From: UBA5177 sp002413265
GTDB taxonomy: Bacteria; Chloroflexota; UBA5177
NCBI GenBank assembly: GCA_036752825.1
Contig: DAIORV010000003.1
Span: 9,884 to 73,883, forward strand
DNA length: 64,000 bases
Reading direction: 5' to 3'
The notes under the pieces are model-generated. The model saw only the letters and a program-made list of their open reading frames with translations. It made no database searches and was not told where the DNA came from. Made by a program: the position numbers and the translations under genes. The stretch's first letter is position 1. Every line of letters begins with the position of its first letter. This document shows, one piece after another, positions 9,102-17,317 of this stretch.

Positions 9102-9395
9102 TTGGTCATCGGTGTCGCGCGAGTCGTGCTCCACATCCCCGGAGCCCGCTCTCTAAAGGAAAAGCGACACGTTATGAAGTCATTGATCGCCCAGGTGCAG
9201 CGCCAATATGGCGTCACTATCGCCGAGATCGATAGGCAAGATCAGTGGCAAGTTGGGGTACTTGGTGTCGCTCACGTTTCAAATGATGCGGCGCACGCGG
9301 ACGAAGTGATTGCGAAGGCAGTTCGAGGACTTTCCAGCTTAAGAGGAGACGCCGAACTTCTGGACTTCGAGACGGAAGTCATCCACGCTCTGTGA
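9102..9395 (+). CDS. DUF503 (YlxP-like) family protein
   Basis: A 97-residue protein matching the small YlxP/DUF503 family, often found near translation and ribosome-maturation genes; its role is poorly defined. The pattern begins VIGVARVVLHIPGARSLKEK, then RHVMKSLIAQVQRQYGVTIAEI and a C-terminal DFETEVIHAL, all typical of the family. The start is a TTG at 9102, five bases after the fmt stop; no ATG or GTG gives the same N-terminus. Its TGA overlaps the GTG of the next gene (GTGA), so the two are probably translationally coupled. Confidence 0.85.
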   Translation: MVIGVARVVLHIPGARSLKEKRHVMKSLIAQVQRQYGVTIAEIDRQDQWQVGVLGVAHVSNDAAHADEVIAKAVRGLSSLRGDAELLDFETEVIHAL

Positions 9396-9988
9396 AAGCG
9401 CAACCGGCAGGGGAAGAGGGGCCATGCGACATTCGCTACTTCGCGCTCAGTGCTGCCGAAGTGGGACGGCTGCGAATACCCAGTGGGTTCGAAACGGACT
9501 CGGTGCACGAGCTGCACAGGTCGGAAGACGAAGACGATTTGCGCTGGCACTTGGTTTCAAGGAAAGTGGAGACGTTTCGCAAGAGCTACGACGACGGAGA
9601 TCCACGCGAATGGCTCGAGCCTTACTACGAGCAGATCGATGCGGGCCGCGTCAGATTTCTGGCGGCATCTCGCGGTCTCGAGCCGGAGGGTCTACTGACA
9701 TATTGTCAAGTCGACTGGAACGACACACTCTGGCTGCTGGACATCAGAGTAAGTGAAAGCGAGCGCCGTTCGGGTCTGGGCTCGGGTCTGCTTCGGGAGC
9801 TGCAGACGATAGCCCGTCAGAAGAGAGTGCGCGGCATCTCTGTTGAGACCCAGATCAACAATGTGCCCGCGATTCATCTCTATCGAAGGTGCGGTTTTCG
9901 CGTGAGCGGCTTCAACGATCATCTCTATGAGAATGACGACGCGGAGCGGCAGGACGTGGCCGTGTTTCTCTTCTGGGAAACCAGCTAG
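9392..9988 (+). CDS. GNAT family N-acetyltransferase
   Basis: A 198-residue acetyltransferase that should move acetyl from acetyl-CoA to an amine; the acceptor is unknown. The GNAT fold is recognised from WLLDIRVSESERRSGLGSG, which contains the acetyl-CoA pyrophosphate-binding RRSGLGSG loop, followed by ISVETQINNVPAIHLYRRCGF, the usual motif B. About 90 residues precede the domain and may hold a substrate-binding extension. The GTG start overlaps the DUF503 stop by four bases. The 3' end interlocks with a small gene on the other strand at CTAG 9985-9988. Confidence 0.85.
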   Translation: MKAQPAGEEGPCDIRYFALSAAEVGRLRIPSGFETDSVHELHRSEDEDDLRWHLVSRKVETFRKSYDDGDPREWLEPYYEQIDAGRVRFLAASRGLEPEGLLTYCQVDWNDTLWLLDIRVSESERRSGLGSGLLRELQTIARQKRVRGISVETQINNVPAIHLYRRCGFRVSGFNDHLYENDDAERQDVAVFLFWETS

Positions 9989-10179
9989 CCATTTCGAAGC
10001 GCGACTTTCATGCCGAGCTCGATGGCGTGAGCAAGTTCGACGGCGGCGAGGTGGAGGTGCGTAGGGTAGACGCTTCCACTAGTGGCGAGGGCCTCCTGCC
10101 CGGCCTCGATGGCCTTCAACCCGGCACGGCAATGGCGTGCGGCCTCCTCCAGATCCCGGACATCGCGTTTTTCATCCAC
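9985..10179 (-). CDS. Small hypothetical protein (64 aa)
   Basis: I do not recognise the family. The 64-residue product is helical and mildly charged (RDLEEAARHCRAGLKAIEAG, then an Ala/Leu/His-rich tail), with no membrane segment or signal peptide. It is counted as a gene because an excellent ribosome site, AAAGGAG, precedes the GTG at 10179 at six bases' spacing. Its TAG interlocks with the stop of the GNAT gene. It is divergent from the aldehyde dehydrogenase gene. Confidence 0.6.
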   Translation of the reverse strand: MDEKRDVRDLEEAARHCRAGLKAIEAGQEALATSGSVYPTHLHLAAVELAHAIELGMKVALRNG

Positions 10180-10288
10180 GTTCGACTCCTTTGGCGCAAC
10201 CGGTCAAGTTTGCCGCCGGCCACGCACCATGCCGTTGATAGCATGAGTTGGGTAGGCCTTTCGCGTAGGCGGTTAAAGGGAGGACCAG

Positions 10289-11869
10289 ATGGTCACGCGA
10301 CAACGAGACCAGAAGATTACATACACGACGATGAGCGTCGAGCAGGCCGAGAGCTTCAACCGGGATTATGACCGCGCTCTGGATCAGGTGCGGTCTCAGC
10401 TGGGCCGCCGATATCCCCTTTACATAAATAACCAAGCCGAGTCCTCGACGAATCCTGTCTTTGAAGACCGAAGCCCAAATGACACTCGTGTGGTCCTCGG
10501 AAATTTCGAGGAGGGCGGGAAGCAGCATGCCGATGCTGCAATTGAAGCCGCTCGGGGCGCCTTTCCCGCGTGGTCGTCGTATCCCTGGCAGAAGAGGATC
10601 GAGATTCTACGACGCGGAGCCGAGATCTTCCGACAGCGTAAATATGAGATTGCTGCGTGGCTTTCCTTGGAAGCGGGGAAGCCGCGCCTGGAATCGATGG
10701 GCGAGGTAGAGGAGGCTGCGGACCTCATTTTCGGGTACTGCGGGTACATGGAGGACGCCAACGGCTTCGTAGTCGAGATGGAACGCCTGTCGGCTCAGGA
10801 GGCGAATCACAGCGTTCTACGGCCATATGGCGTCTGGATCGTCATTGCTCCGTTCAATTTTCCTGTCGCACTCACGACGGGAATGATTGCGGGCGCCCTG
10901 GTGGCCGGGAACACGGTTGTCTTTAAGCCCTCGCACGAGACTCCCCTGGTCGGGACAAAAGTGTTCGAGTGCCTCCGGGATGGCGGTCTTCCGGCCGGCG
11001 CGCTGAACTTCGTTACGGGCCATGGAAACCAGATCGGTGAACAGCTCTCCAGCCATCCGAGCGTAGATGGCATCGTGTTCACGGGATCGGCTCAGGTGGG
11101 CACGCGACTGTTTAGAGAATTCAGCAAAGAGCGACCACGACCGTGCATTGCCGAAATGGGGGGCAAGAACCCGACTATCGTCACCGATTCGGCCGATCTT
11201 GACAAGGCCGTGGAGGGAACGGCAAGGGCCGCCTTCGGCTACAGCGGGCAGAAGTGCAGCGCGACCTCTCGCGTCTACGTGCACGACTCGGTTGCCGGGG
11301 AGTTTACGAGGCGATTGGTTGAACGCACTCAGCAGCTTGTGGTGGGACCGGCGGAGCGAGACGATGTCTTCATGGGTCCTGTCATCAACCGCACGGCGTA
11401 CGAGCGTTTTCAGCAGGCGTGCGAGAGATCTCACAACGATGGGGAGATCCTCAGCGGAGGAAACGTGGTGACAGATGGGCCCCTGAAGCACGGGTACTTT
11501 TGCGCTCCCACCATCGTGTCGCTGCCGAAAGACCATCAGTACTTCTACGAGGAGTTGTTTGTTCCGTTGGTGGCCGTGGCGAGAGTCTCGTCACTCGACG
11601 AGGCCCTGACGCTCGCCAATGATTCGAAATACGGATTGACGGCCGGAATATTCACGGAGGACGAACGAGAGCAGCAAGAATTCCTGAAGCGCATGGAGGC
11701 CGGAGTAATCTACGTCAATCGCCGCGGTGGCTCGACGACCGGGGCATGGCCACGAGTACAGTCCTTCGGCGGCTGGAAAATGAGCGGCTCTACGGGTAAG
11801 AACGCCCTCGGACCGTACTACGTCCAGCAGTTCATGCACGAGCAGTCGCAAACCGTCGTCACGGACTAG
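10289..11869 (+). CDS. Aldehyde dehydrogenase, delta-1-pyrroline-5-carboxylate dehydrogenase-like
   Basis: An NAD(P)-dependent aldehyde dehydrogenase of 526 residues, probably oxidising glutamate semialdehyde/P5C to glutamate. Length and sequence recall the RocA/PruA-type enzymes, including a long N-terminal arm before the cofactor domain. Catalytic residues are E289 in AEMGGKNP and C323 in GQKCSATSR; the cofactor loop FTGSAQVGTRLF lies at 264-275, and PFNFP at 188-192. GGGAGG precedes the ATG at 10289. No proline dehydrogenase is near; proC (30 kb) runs the opposite reaction of proline synthesis. Another semialdehyde substrate cannot be excluded. Confidence 0.88.
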   Translation: MVTRQRDQKITYTTMSVEQAESFNRDYDRALDQVRSQLGRRYPLYINNQAESSTNPVFEDRSPNDTRVVLGNFEEGGKQHADAAIEAARGAFPAWSSYPWQKRIEILRRGAEIFRQRKYEIAAWLSLEAGKPRLESMGEVEEAADLIFGYCGYMEDANGFVVEMERLSAQEANHSVLRPYGVWIVIAPFNFPVALTTGMIAGALVAGNTVVFKPSHETPLVGTKVFECLRDGGLPAGALNFVTGHGNQIGEQLSSHPSVDGIVFTGSAQVGTRLFREFSKERPRPCIAEMGGKNPTIVTDSADLDKAVEGTARAAFGYSGQKCSATSRVYVHDSVAGEFTRRLVERTQQLVVGPAERDDVFMGPVINRTAYERFQQACERSHNDGEILSGGNVVTDGPLKHGYFCAPTIVSLPKDHQYFYEELFVPLVAVARVSSLDEALTLANDSKYGLTAGIFTEDEREQQEFLKRMEAGVIYVNRRGGSTTGAWPRVQSFGGWKMSGSTGKNALGPYYVQQFMHEQSQTVVTD

Positions 11870-12261
11870 ACGACCTCGATCGACTCCTCGGTGACGTCGT
11901 CGCCGTCCATGCGATAGGCGTGCATGATCGGCTGCTCCGGGTCGGCCAACGATAGGATCAAGTACAGCGTTTCGGGGTAGAACGCTAGCCGGCGGTCTTC
12001 TGGAGATGGATAAGCCCGAGTGTGCGTGTGTGAATGGTAGATGGCCGCCAGATCCCAGTCGTTGTCCTCGATCTCCAGCATTGCATGCAGCTGCTGCTTC
12101 GGATCCATCTTGTAGTGGACGGGGCTCGAGTCGGAGTTTTCGATAGGGTAGAACTTCACGACCTTGCCGTTCTCCGCAGCCAGTAGGCCGCATCCCTCGT
12201 TGGGGAATTGTTCACGCGCCTGCTCGATCATGGCTTCCACGAAATGGCGCGCGATCACCAC
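11866..12261 (-). CDS. mec: M67-family JAMM metallopeptidase (Mec-like, CysO-cysteine peptidase)
   Basis: A 131-residue zinc peptidase of the JAB1/MPN+ fold. In mycobacteria the equivalent Mec cleaves cysteine from the C-terminus of CysO, releasing free cysteine and the carrier. The JAMM set is complete: E22, then H76-S-H78-x7-S86-x2-D89 in YHSHTHTRAYPSPED. The GTG start overlaps the cysM stop (TGTGGTGA), giving the order cysO-cysM-mec. The 3' end interlocks with the aldehyde dehydrogenase stop at CTAG 11866-11869. Function is inferred from family plus operon. Confidence 0.9.
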   Translation of the reverse strand: MVIARHFVEAMIEQAREQFPNEGCGLLAAENGKVVKFYPIENSDSSPVHYKMDPKQQLHAMLEIEDNDWDLAAIYHSHTHTRAYPSPEDRRLAFYPETLYLILSLADPEQPIMHAYRMDGDDVTEESIEVV

Positions 12262-13226
12262 AAGAATGCGCCTTCCAGATCTTCAGAAAGCTCCGAAAGA
12301 TCAGCCGTCCAGAGATTGCCGCTCAAGTACTTCCAACCGGCGTCGGGAAGGAGAGCGACGACCGTGCCCCCTTTCATACCCGCGGCATATTTGAGGGCCG
12401 AGTGGACGATGGCCCCGGAAGAAACGCCCGCGAAGATACCTTCTTCGCAGGCCAAACGTCGCATCATCTCGATGGCGGGCTCGCTTGGCACCAGAATCTT
12501 TGCGTCGAGAACCGTGGGATCGAAGATTGGTGGAACAAATCCTTCCTCAAGACTGCGAAGACCCTGTACCAAGTCGCCCGGCAGCGGTTCGGCTGCCACG
12601 ATCTTGACCCCCGGTCGTTCCTCTTTCAAGCGTCGACCGACCCCCGTTAGAGTGCCCCCCGTGCCCAAGCCCGCCACGAAGACATCTACGTCCGGGACAT
12701 CCCTGAGTATTTCCGGCCCTGTCGTCTCGTAATGTGCGCGTGGATTTGCGTCGTTTCCGTACTGGTTCAGGACCCAGTAACGGTGCTCTTTGTCGAGCTC
12801 TTTTGCCATCTCAATGGAGCCGTTGGTACCTCGCTCAGCCGGCGAATCGATAATCTCCGCACCCAGGATCTCCAAGAGTTTCCTTCGCTCCGGCGTGACG
12901 TTCGATGGCATGACGGTAACTACCCGGTATCCTTTGACCCGACTGACCATGGCGACCGCGATGCCGGTGTTGCCACTCGTCGGCTCCAGCAGAATGTAGT
13001 CAGGTGATTCCGCACGGTCCTCGAATTCCTCGATCAGATACTTGGCTACCCGGTCCTTTACGCTGCCGCTCGGGTTCATGCCTTCGAGCTTCGCGAGCAG
13101 CCGAACGTGCGGATATGGGTTGAGCCTGGACAGCTCGACGACGGGAGTATTGCCGATTGCCTCGACAATGCTCGACGCCACGCCGGAAGAAACGCGAGGC
13201 AAGCCCGCATTCGAGGTGGACGTCAC
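12255..13226 (-). CDS. cysM: PLP-dependent cysteine synthase, CysM type
   Basis: A fold-type II PLP enzyme of 323 residues that builds cysteine from an activated serine (O-phosphoserine or O-acetylserine) and a sulfur donor. The PLP lysine is K57 in SGSVKDR; the substrate loop TSGNTGI is at 83-89; GLGTGGTLTG and the C-terminal SSGA motif bind the cofactor phosphate and ring. Because the sulfur-carrier CysO is encoded six bases upstream and the Mec peptidase overlaps downstream, it most likely uses CysO thiocarboxylate rather than free sulfide. The acyl-serine preference cannot be told by eye. Confidence 0.93.
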   Translation of the reverse strand: MTSTSNAGLPRVSSGVASSIVEAIGNTPVVELSRLNPYPHVRLLAKLEGMNPSGSVKDRVAKYLIEEFEDRAESPDYILLEPTSGNTGIAVAMVSRVKGYRVVTVMPSNVTPERRKLLEILGAEIIDSPAERGTNGSIEMAKELDKEHRYWVLNQYGNDANPRAHYETTGPEILRDVPDVDVFVAGLGTGGTLTGVGRRLKEERPGVKIVAAEPLPGDLVQGLRSLEEGFVPPIFDPTVLDAKILVPSEPAIEMMRRLACEEGIFAGVSSGAIVHSALKYAAGMKGGTVVALLPDAGWKYLSGNLWTADLSELSEDLEGAFLW

Positions 13227-13232
13227 TTCGTA

Positions 13233-13502
13233 CTAACCGCCGGCCATCGCGGGCAGGATGATGACGGTATCACCGTCCGCCACGACGGTATCGAGTTTTT
13301 GAAGATATTGGATGTCTTGGTCGTTGACGTACACATTCACGTATCGATGCAGCTGGTCCTCATCGAAGAGCTGGCTGCCTAGCTCCGGGTAATGTTTGGC
13401 TGCATCGCGCAGAATCTCACCGACGGTGGCTCCCGAGGCCACAATGCTCTTGGCTCCTCCGGTGTGTCCTCTCAGGACGGGCGGAATGCGGACAGTACTC
13501 AT
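13233..13502 (-). CDS. cysO: Sulfur-carrier protein CysO (MoaD/ThiS fold)
   Basis: An 89-residue beta-grasp protein ending in the Gly-Gly tail (LPAMAGG) that is converted to a thiocarboxylate and delivers sulfur to CysM. The middle region VGEILRDAAKHYPEL and the end GDTVIILPAMAGG match MoaD/ThiS-like carriers. The ATG at 13502 is chosen over a longer frame to 13535 because GAGGAG lies just upstream. The expected activating enzyme (MoeZ-type adenylyltransferase/sulfurtransferase) is not in the window and must be elsewhere. Confidence 0.92.
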   Translation of the reverse strand: MSTVRIPPVLRGHTGGAKSIVASGATVGEILRDAAKHYPELGSQLFDEDQLHRYVNVYVNDQDIQYLQKLDTVVADGDTVIILPAMAGG

Positions 13503-13679
13503 GCTTCTCCTCGTCCAAGCCAGCCACGCCGGCACGCCAGGACACAGACGCGGTTTCTAAGAAAGGGGCGGTACGGCACTTGGCAGACTGAATCGGGCCG
13601 GCAAGCTCGATCTCGTCGTTTCCGCCGCCTCGTTGTGAGCGATTGTACAAGGTGGCTTCCGGCACTCGGCGCCCTCTCG

Positions 13680-13910
13680 TCAGCGATGGTGGGAGGGATT
13701 CGTCGTCGAAGCAAACTGCTTCGAGATCCCTGCGAGCACTGTTCGGGGACCGACGATGTCCCACGCAAAGGGCTGATGCTCTCGAATCGATTTGAAGTAA
13801 CGTGCGACCACAGTAAGGTCTGCGGAGCCGAGCGCAAGATCCTTGACTCTACGGTCGTTGGTGTAGAGACAGCCATGGTCCTCGTACCAGCCTCGCAGCT
13901 CGTAGTCCAA
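13680..13910 (-). CDS. Small hypothetical protein upstream of cysO (76 aa)
   Basis: No family recognised. A TTG at 13910 follows GGAGG at six bases and opens a 76-residue frame rich in charged and aromatic residues (DYELRGWYEDHGCLY at the start). It lies 177 bases ahead of cysO on the same strand. A competing frame (13499-13876) has composition typical of a shadow. If it is not real, the stretch 13503-13967 is noncoding. Confidence 0.45.
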   Translation of the reverse strand: MDYELRGWYEDHGCLYTNDRRVKDLALGSADLTVVARYFKSIREHQPFAWDIVGPRTVLAGISKQFASTTNPSHHR

Positions 13911-13967
13911 GCTCGACCTCCGGCACCGCTGACAGAACGAATGTTCTAATATAGCATGCCGTTTCGT

Positions 13968-14837
13968 TCAGGAGATCTGGCGCAAGGCCATGAGGCAACC
14001 AACCCCGAGAAGTCCAGCGGCGGGGGCGAACAGTTTGAAGAGCAGCAGTCGCGCCGGTCTCTCGGTCGTGTTGCGGGCGACGATTGCAGCGACTCCAGCT
14101 ACGACAAGACTTGCAATCAGAACCGTGGCCGCTGAAACGGAATGAGCAGCCACAACCAGAGCAGTGCCGGCGAGAGCGCTAAGCGCGTACAGAGTGAAGA
14201 TGGTTGGGACGAGTCGCCGTTCTCCGAGAACCACGGCAAGGTTGCGGACTCCCATCTCGCGGTCCGTCTCGAGGTCCGGCGCAGCGTTTGCAAGATGGGC
14301 GGCCGCAATGATTGGAGCACCGGCTGCGTAGACGAGTAGAAAGCTGAGATTCAGCCGAGAGTTGATGAGCCATATCCAGGTCAGCAGACCCATGAAGCCC
14401 GCTAGATAGCCGGCGACGCTAAATGGTCCCCTGCTAAGCCAGAGGTCGTAAGCCCATCCACCTGAGGTTGCGAGCAGAAGGACGATCATCGACGGCCATC
14501 CGAAGGTGAGCGCAAAGAGCGCCGAAACCAGTGCCGCGGAAACAGTCAAGACAAGAGCCGATCGCTCTGTCGCCTGGCCGCAGGCGATGGGTTTGTCGCG
14601 CTGGAAAATCCGGTCAATATCCTTGTCGACGTAATCGTTGAGGGCGCCTACCGAGGCCTGGCAGAAGAGCACGGCGGCTACGGCGCGGAGAAGAAACGAA
14701 CCTCCGGGGTATCCCCCATGAGCTACGAGGACCAGTGCCGCGGACGTGAGAACCACGATCGACACCGGAAACGGATGAACGAGTCGAGCGATGGCCCAGG
14801 CACGAGACAGGGGCGTCACGGCAGCCGCCCCACCCAC
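13968..14837 (-). CDS. UbiA-family prenyltransferase
   Basis: A 289-residue polytopic membrane enzyme that moves a polyprenyl group onto an aromatic or other acceptor. It has both Asp-rich metal motifs: NDYVDKDIDR (67-76) and the later DLETDREMGVRN, with about eight hydrophobic segments around them. Candidate reactions include menaquinone (MenA-like) or related quinone/lipid prenylation; the sequence alone does not choose between them. The start is a GTG at 14837. It is divergent from the alpha/beta hydrolase, 54 bases away, with no quinone genes adjacent. Confidence 0.87.
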   Translation of the reverse strand: MGGAAAVTPLSRAWAIARLVHPFPVSIVVLTSAALVLVAHGGYPGGSFLLRAVAAVLFCQASVGALNDYVDKDIDRIFQRDKPIACGQATERSALVLTVSAALVSALFALTFGWPSMIVLLLATSGGWAYDLWLSRGPFSVAGYLAGFMGLLTWIWLINSRLNLSFLLVYAAGAPIIAAAHLANAAPDLETDREMGVRNLAVVLGERRLVPTIFTLYALSALAGTALVVAAHSVSAATVLIASLVVAGVAAIVARNTTERPARLLLFKLFAPAAGLLGVGCLMALRQIS

Positions 14838-14891
14838 GATAGAGTGCTAGGCTGATCTCGAAAGCTGCAGCTGGCCGGAGCAGAACGAAAC

Positions 14892-15719
14892 ATGGAAGTT
14901 GTAATCGGGGATCGCACGATCCCTTATCTCCTCAAGGGCTCACGACCGGGAACAATTGTATTCTTGCCCGCCCTTGGAACCCGAGCATCCATGTGGTCCA
15001 AGCAGATCGACCGCTTCTCCGACAGGTACACGGTGGTGGCGCCGGAGCTGGGAGGGCATGACTCCACAAGTTCCGGCGCTAGTTTCGAGGATCTGGTCAG
15101 GGATCTGGAGTCGGTATTGGGGGCGACCGGCGCAACGTGGGCACATGTCGTAGGGATCTCTTTGGGGGGGATGATCGCTCAAGAATTCGCGCTCCGATGC
15201 CCTGAGAGGGTGCTTTCGCTTACGCTCGTCAACACCACCAGCCGCTACTCGGAGGAAACGCGTGAGGCGTTTCGCCGGAGAGCGAAGACCGTGGAGCAGG
15301 AGGGAATGTCTACAATCGCGGAGAGCGTGCTGCAGCGCTGGTTTACGCCAGCCTTCCTCCAGTCGCACTCAGAAGAGCTATCGACGGTAAGAAGTATGCT
15401 CCTCAAGGCCGACCCTCACGCCTATGCGTCGATGGCGCGAGTAGTGGCCGATGTGGACACCTACGAGCGTCTGCCGCAGATCGAGGTTCCGACATTGGTG
15501 GTAAGGGCCGATGAAGACGCGAGCATGCCAAGCGAGGCCTCCGGACAGCTAGCCGCCCGGATTCCCAATGCTGAGCTGGCTCGAGTTCCACGGTTGGCGC
15601 ATCTGTTTCCGGTAGAGGGTCCGGAGGCGTTCGACGCTCTTTTTTCGCCTTTCCTTGACCGAGCCACCAAGCTGGGCGTCTTGGACTGGGAACGCGAGGA
15701 GCCCGCGCACGCTTGGTGA
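14892..15719 (+). CDS. Alpha/beta-fold hydrolase
   Basis: A 275-residue alpha/beta hydrolase with the nucleophile elbow GISLGGM, an acid in VRADEDAS and the catalytic His in RLAHLFPVEGPE, a complete triad. The pattern recalls 3-oxoadipate enol-lactonase-like enzymes, but no beta-ketoadipate genes are nearby, so the substrate is unknown. No signal peptide; likely cytoplasmic. ATG start at 14892. A small gene follows on the same strand 78 bases later. Confidence 0.85.
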   Translation: MEVVIGDRTIPYLLKGSRPGTIVFLPALGTRASMWSKQIDRFSDRYTVVAPELGGHDSTSSGASFEDLVRDLESVLGATGATWAHVVGISLGGMIAQEFALRCPERVLSLTLVNTTSRYSEETREAFRRRAKTVEQEGMSTIAESVLQRWFTPAFLQSHSEELSTVRSMLLKADPHAYASMARVVADVDTYERLPQIEVPTLVVRADEDASMPSEASGQLAARIPNAELARVPRLAHLFPVEGPEAFDALFSPFLDRATKLGVLDWEREEPAHAW

Positions 15720-15797
15720 TCAGGCCGCCAAGTAGACTCTTTCGTGCCCGCATTGACCCGCAATAGAAGGGGCAATCGCTGGGAGGAGTCAGGAAGC

Positions 15798-15983
15798 ATG
15801 CAGGACATCAGCCGAGCAAAGTATGTTCAGCTGCGACGCGAGGGCGGCCACTTCTCAATAGTCTTGCTGGACGAGAACCGTGAGGAGATCGGGCACGGCT
15901 ACCGAGGGCCGACAGTAAGACGAGCCGAGGCAGATCTCAAATACTGGACGCGCGACAAGAAGCTGGAACAACTACCGGACTAG
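15798..15983 (+). CDS. Small hypothetical protein (61 aa)
   Basis: An unrecognised 61-residue protein with a compact charged beta-rich look (HFSIVLLDENREEIGHGYRG) and a C-terminal helix (RRAEADLKYWTRDKKLEQLPD). The ATG at 15798 has GGAGGAG a short way upstream; a frame reaching 15744 is possible but less likely. No transmembrane segment. It converges on metK with an 18-base gap and no visible terminator. Confidence 0.6.
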   Translation: MQDISRAKYVQLRREGGHFSIVLLDENREEIGHGYRGPTVRRAEADLKYWTRDKKLEQLPD

Positions 15984-16001
15984 CGGTCGACCCAGGAAGA
16001 T

Positions 16002-17222
16002 CTAGGAGGCGTGAGCAACGGCTGCGCCGGCAGCCATTCGCAAGTCTTCCGCCTTGTCGACCTGCTCCCAGGGCGCATCTATGTCACTTCGTCCAAAGTG
16101 GCCGTAAGCGGCGGTAGCCTGGTAGATCGGGCGGCGCAGCCTGAGATTTCGAATGATAGCGGCCGGACGAAAGTCGAAGAACCGCTCAATCAGTGAAAGG
16201 ATCTCTGCGTCGGAGACACGCCCCGTACCAAACGTCTCGGCCATGATCGAGAGAGGCTGGGCCTTACCGATCGCGTACGATACCTGGATCTCGAGGCGCT
16301 CTGCCAGCCCGGCAGCGACGAGATTCTTGGCGACATATCGCGCGTAATAGGCGGCCGACCTGTCGACCTTTGTCGGATCCTTGCCGGAAAAGGCTCCTCC
16401 ACCATGTCGAGCCATGCCCCCGTAGGTGTCCACAATGATCTTGCGCCCGGTGAGCCCAGCGTCGCCGTGCGGACCACCGATCACGAATCGGCCGGTCGGG
16501 TTGACAAAATACTTGGTGTCTTCGTCGAGCATCTCAGGAGGAATTACCTCCTTGATCACCAGGTCTCGAATGTCGGTTGCGATGTCTTCCTGCGTGACGT
16601 GATCATCATGCTGCGCTGAGACGAGCACCGTGTCGACGCGATACGGCTTGCCGAACCGGTATTCAACAGTGACTTGCGCCTTCCCATCGGGCCGCAGATA
16701 GGGAATCGACCCGTCGCGTCGAGCTTCAGAGAGACGGCGGCAAAGCGCCTGCGCCAGTGAGATTGGCAGGGGCATCAGCTCCGGCGTCTCCGTGCAGGCA
16801 AAGCCGATCATCATGCCCTGATCGCCGGCCCCAATCTGATCGATCTGCGCGTCGGAGTTTGCCGCTTCAATTGCGCGATCTACCCCCTGCGCAATGTCCC
16901 CGGATTGCTGATGCAGCCTCAGGTCGACGTGACATGAGGAGGACTCAAACAGCAGTTCACCACGGTCGTAGCCGATCTTGGCAATCGTGTCGCGAGCGAT
17001 CTGTACCGGGTCTATATCAGCGCTGGTCGTGATCTCGCCAAAAATCAGGACGTATCCAGTGGCGGCGGACGTTTCACAAGCCACCCGCCCGTTCGGATCC
17101 TGAGTAAGCACCGCGTCAAGAATCGCGTCGGAAATCTGGTCACAGACCTTGTCCGGGTGGCCCTCGGTGACCGACTCAGATGTGAAGAACAGCTGGGGGG
17201 ACTGCATAAAGGTCGTCGTCAT
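16002..17222 (-). CDS. metK: S-adenosylmethionine synthase
   Basis: Condenses methionine and ATP to S-adenosylmethionine. The 406-residue protein has GHPDKVCDQISD near the N-terminus, the ATP/methionine motif GAGDQGMMIGFACTE, and the glycine-rich GGGAFSGKDPTKVDRSAAYYAR. GAGGAG precedes the ATG at 17222. A consensus -10 box and a 14-base palindrome lie in the leader (listed separately); I see no SAM-riboswitch fold in the short leader. The product supplies the methyltransferase at 27.6 kb among others. Confidence 0.97.
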   Translation of the reverse strand: MTTTFMQSPQLFFTSESVTEGHPDKVCDQISDAILDAVLTQDPNGRVACETSAATGYVLIFGEITTSADIDPVQIARDTIAKIGYDRGELLFESSSCHVDLRLHQQSGDIAQGVDRAIEAANSDAQIDQIGAGDQGMMIGFACTETPELMPLPISLAQALCRRLSEARRDGSIPYLRPDGKAQVTVEYRFGKPYRVDTVLVSAQHDDHVTQEDIATDIRDLVIKEVIPPEMLDEDTKYFVNPTGRFVIGGPHGDAGLTGRKIIVDTYGGMARHGGGAFSGKDPTKVDRSAAYYARYVAKNLVAAGLAERLEIQVSYAIGKAQPLSIMAETFGTGRVSDAEILSLIERFFDFRPAAIIRNLRLRRPIYQATAAYGHFGRSDIDAPWEQVDKAEDLRMAAGAAVAHAS

Positions 17223-17237
17223 CGATTCTCCTCAAAG

Positions 17238-17275
17238 GCAGAGGCCTCTGCAACGCACAAAATCTTGTTATTATA
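17238..17275 (-). promoter_or_regulatory. metK promoter -10 and leader palindrome
   Basis: On the minus strand a perfect TATAAT (17270-17275) lies about 48 bases ahead of the metK start. A clear -35 is not seen. The perfect 14-base palindrome GCAGAGGCCTCTGC occupies 17238-17251, just after the expected transcript start, a position where a bound repressor would block elongation. Confidence 0.5.
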
Positions 17276-17317
17276 CCGGCCCGGGCTGCCGCCGCGGGCA
17301 TCGTGTACGCTATCACA

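Noticed and set aside
13499..13876. 125-residue frame overlapping the small gene upstream of cysO
   Set aside because: Ser/Arg-rich composition typical of a wrong frame; the 76-residue alternative has the ribosome site.
17223..17317. SAM riboswitch ahead of metK
   Set aside because: The leader is only about 45 bases after the -10 box and contains no SAM-aptamer core; only a palindrome is present.
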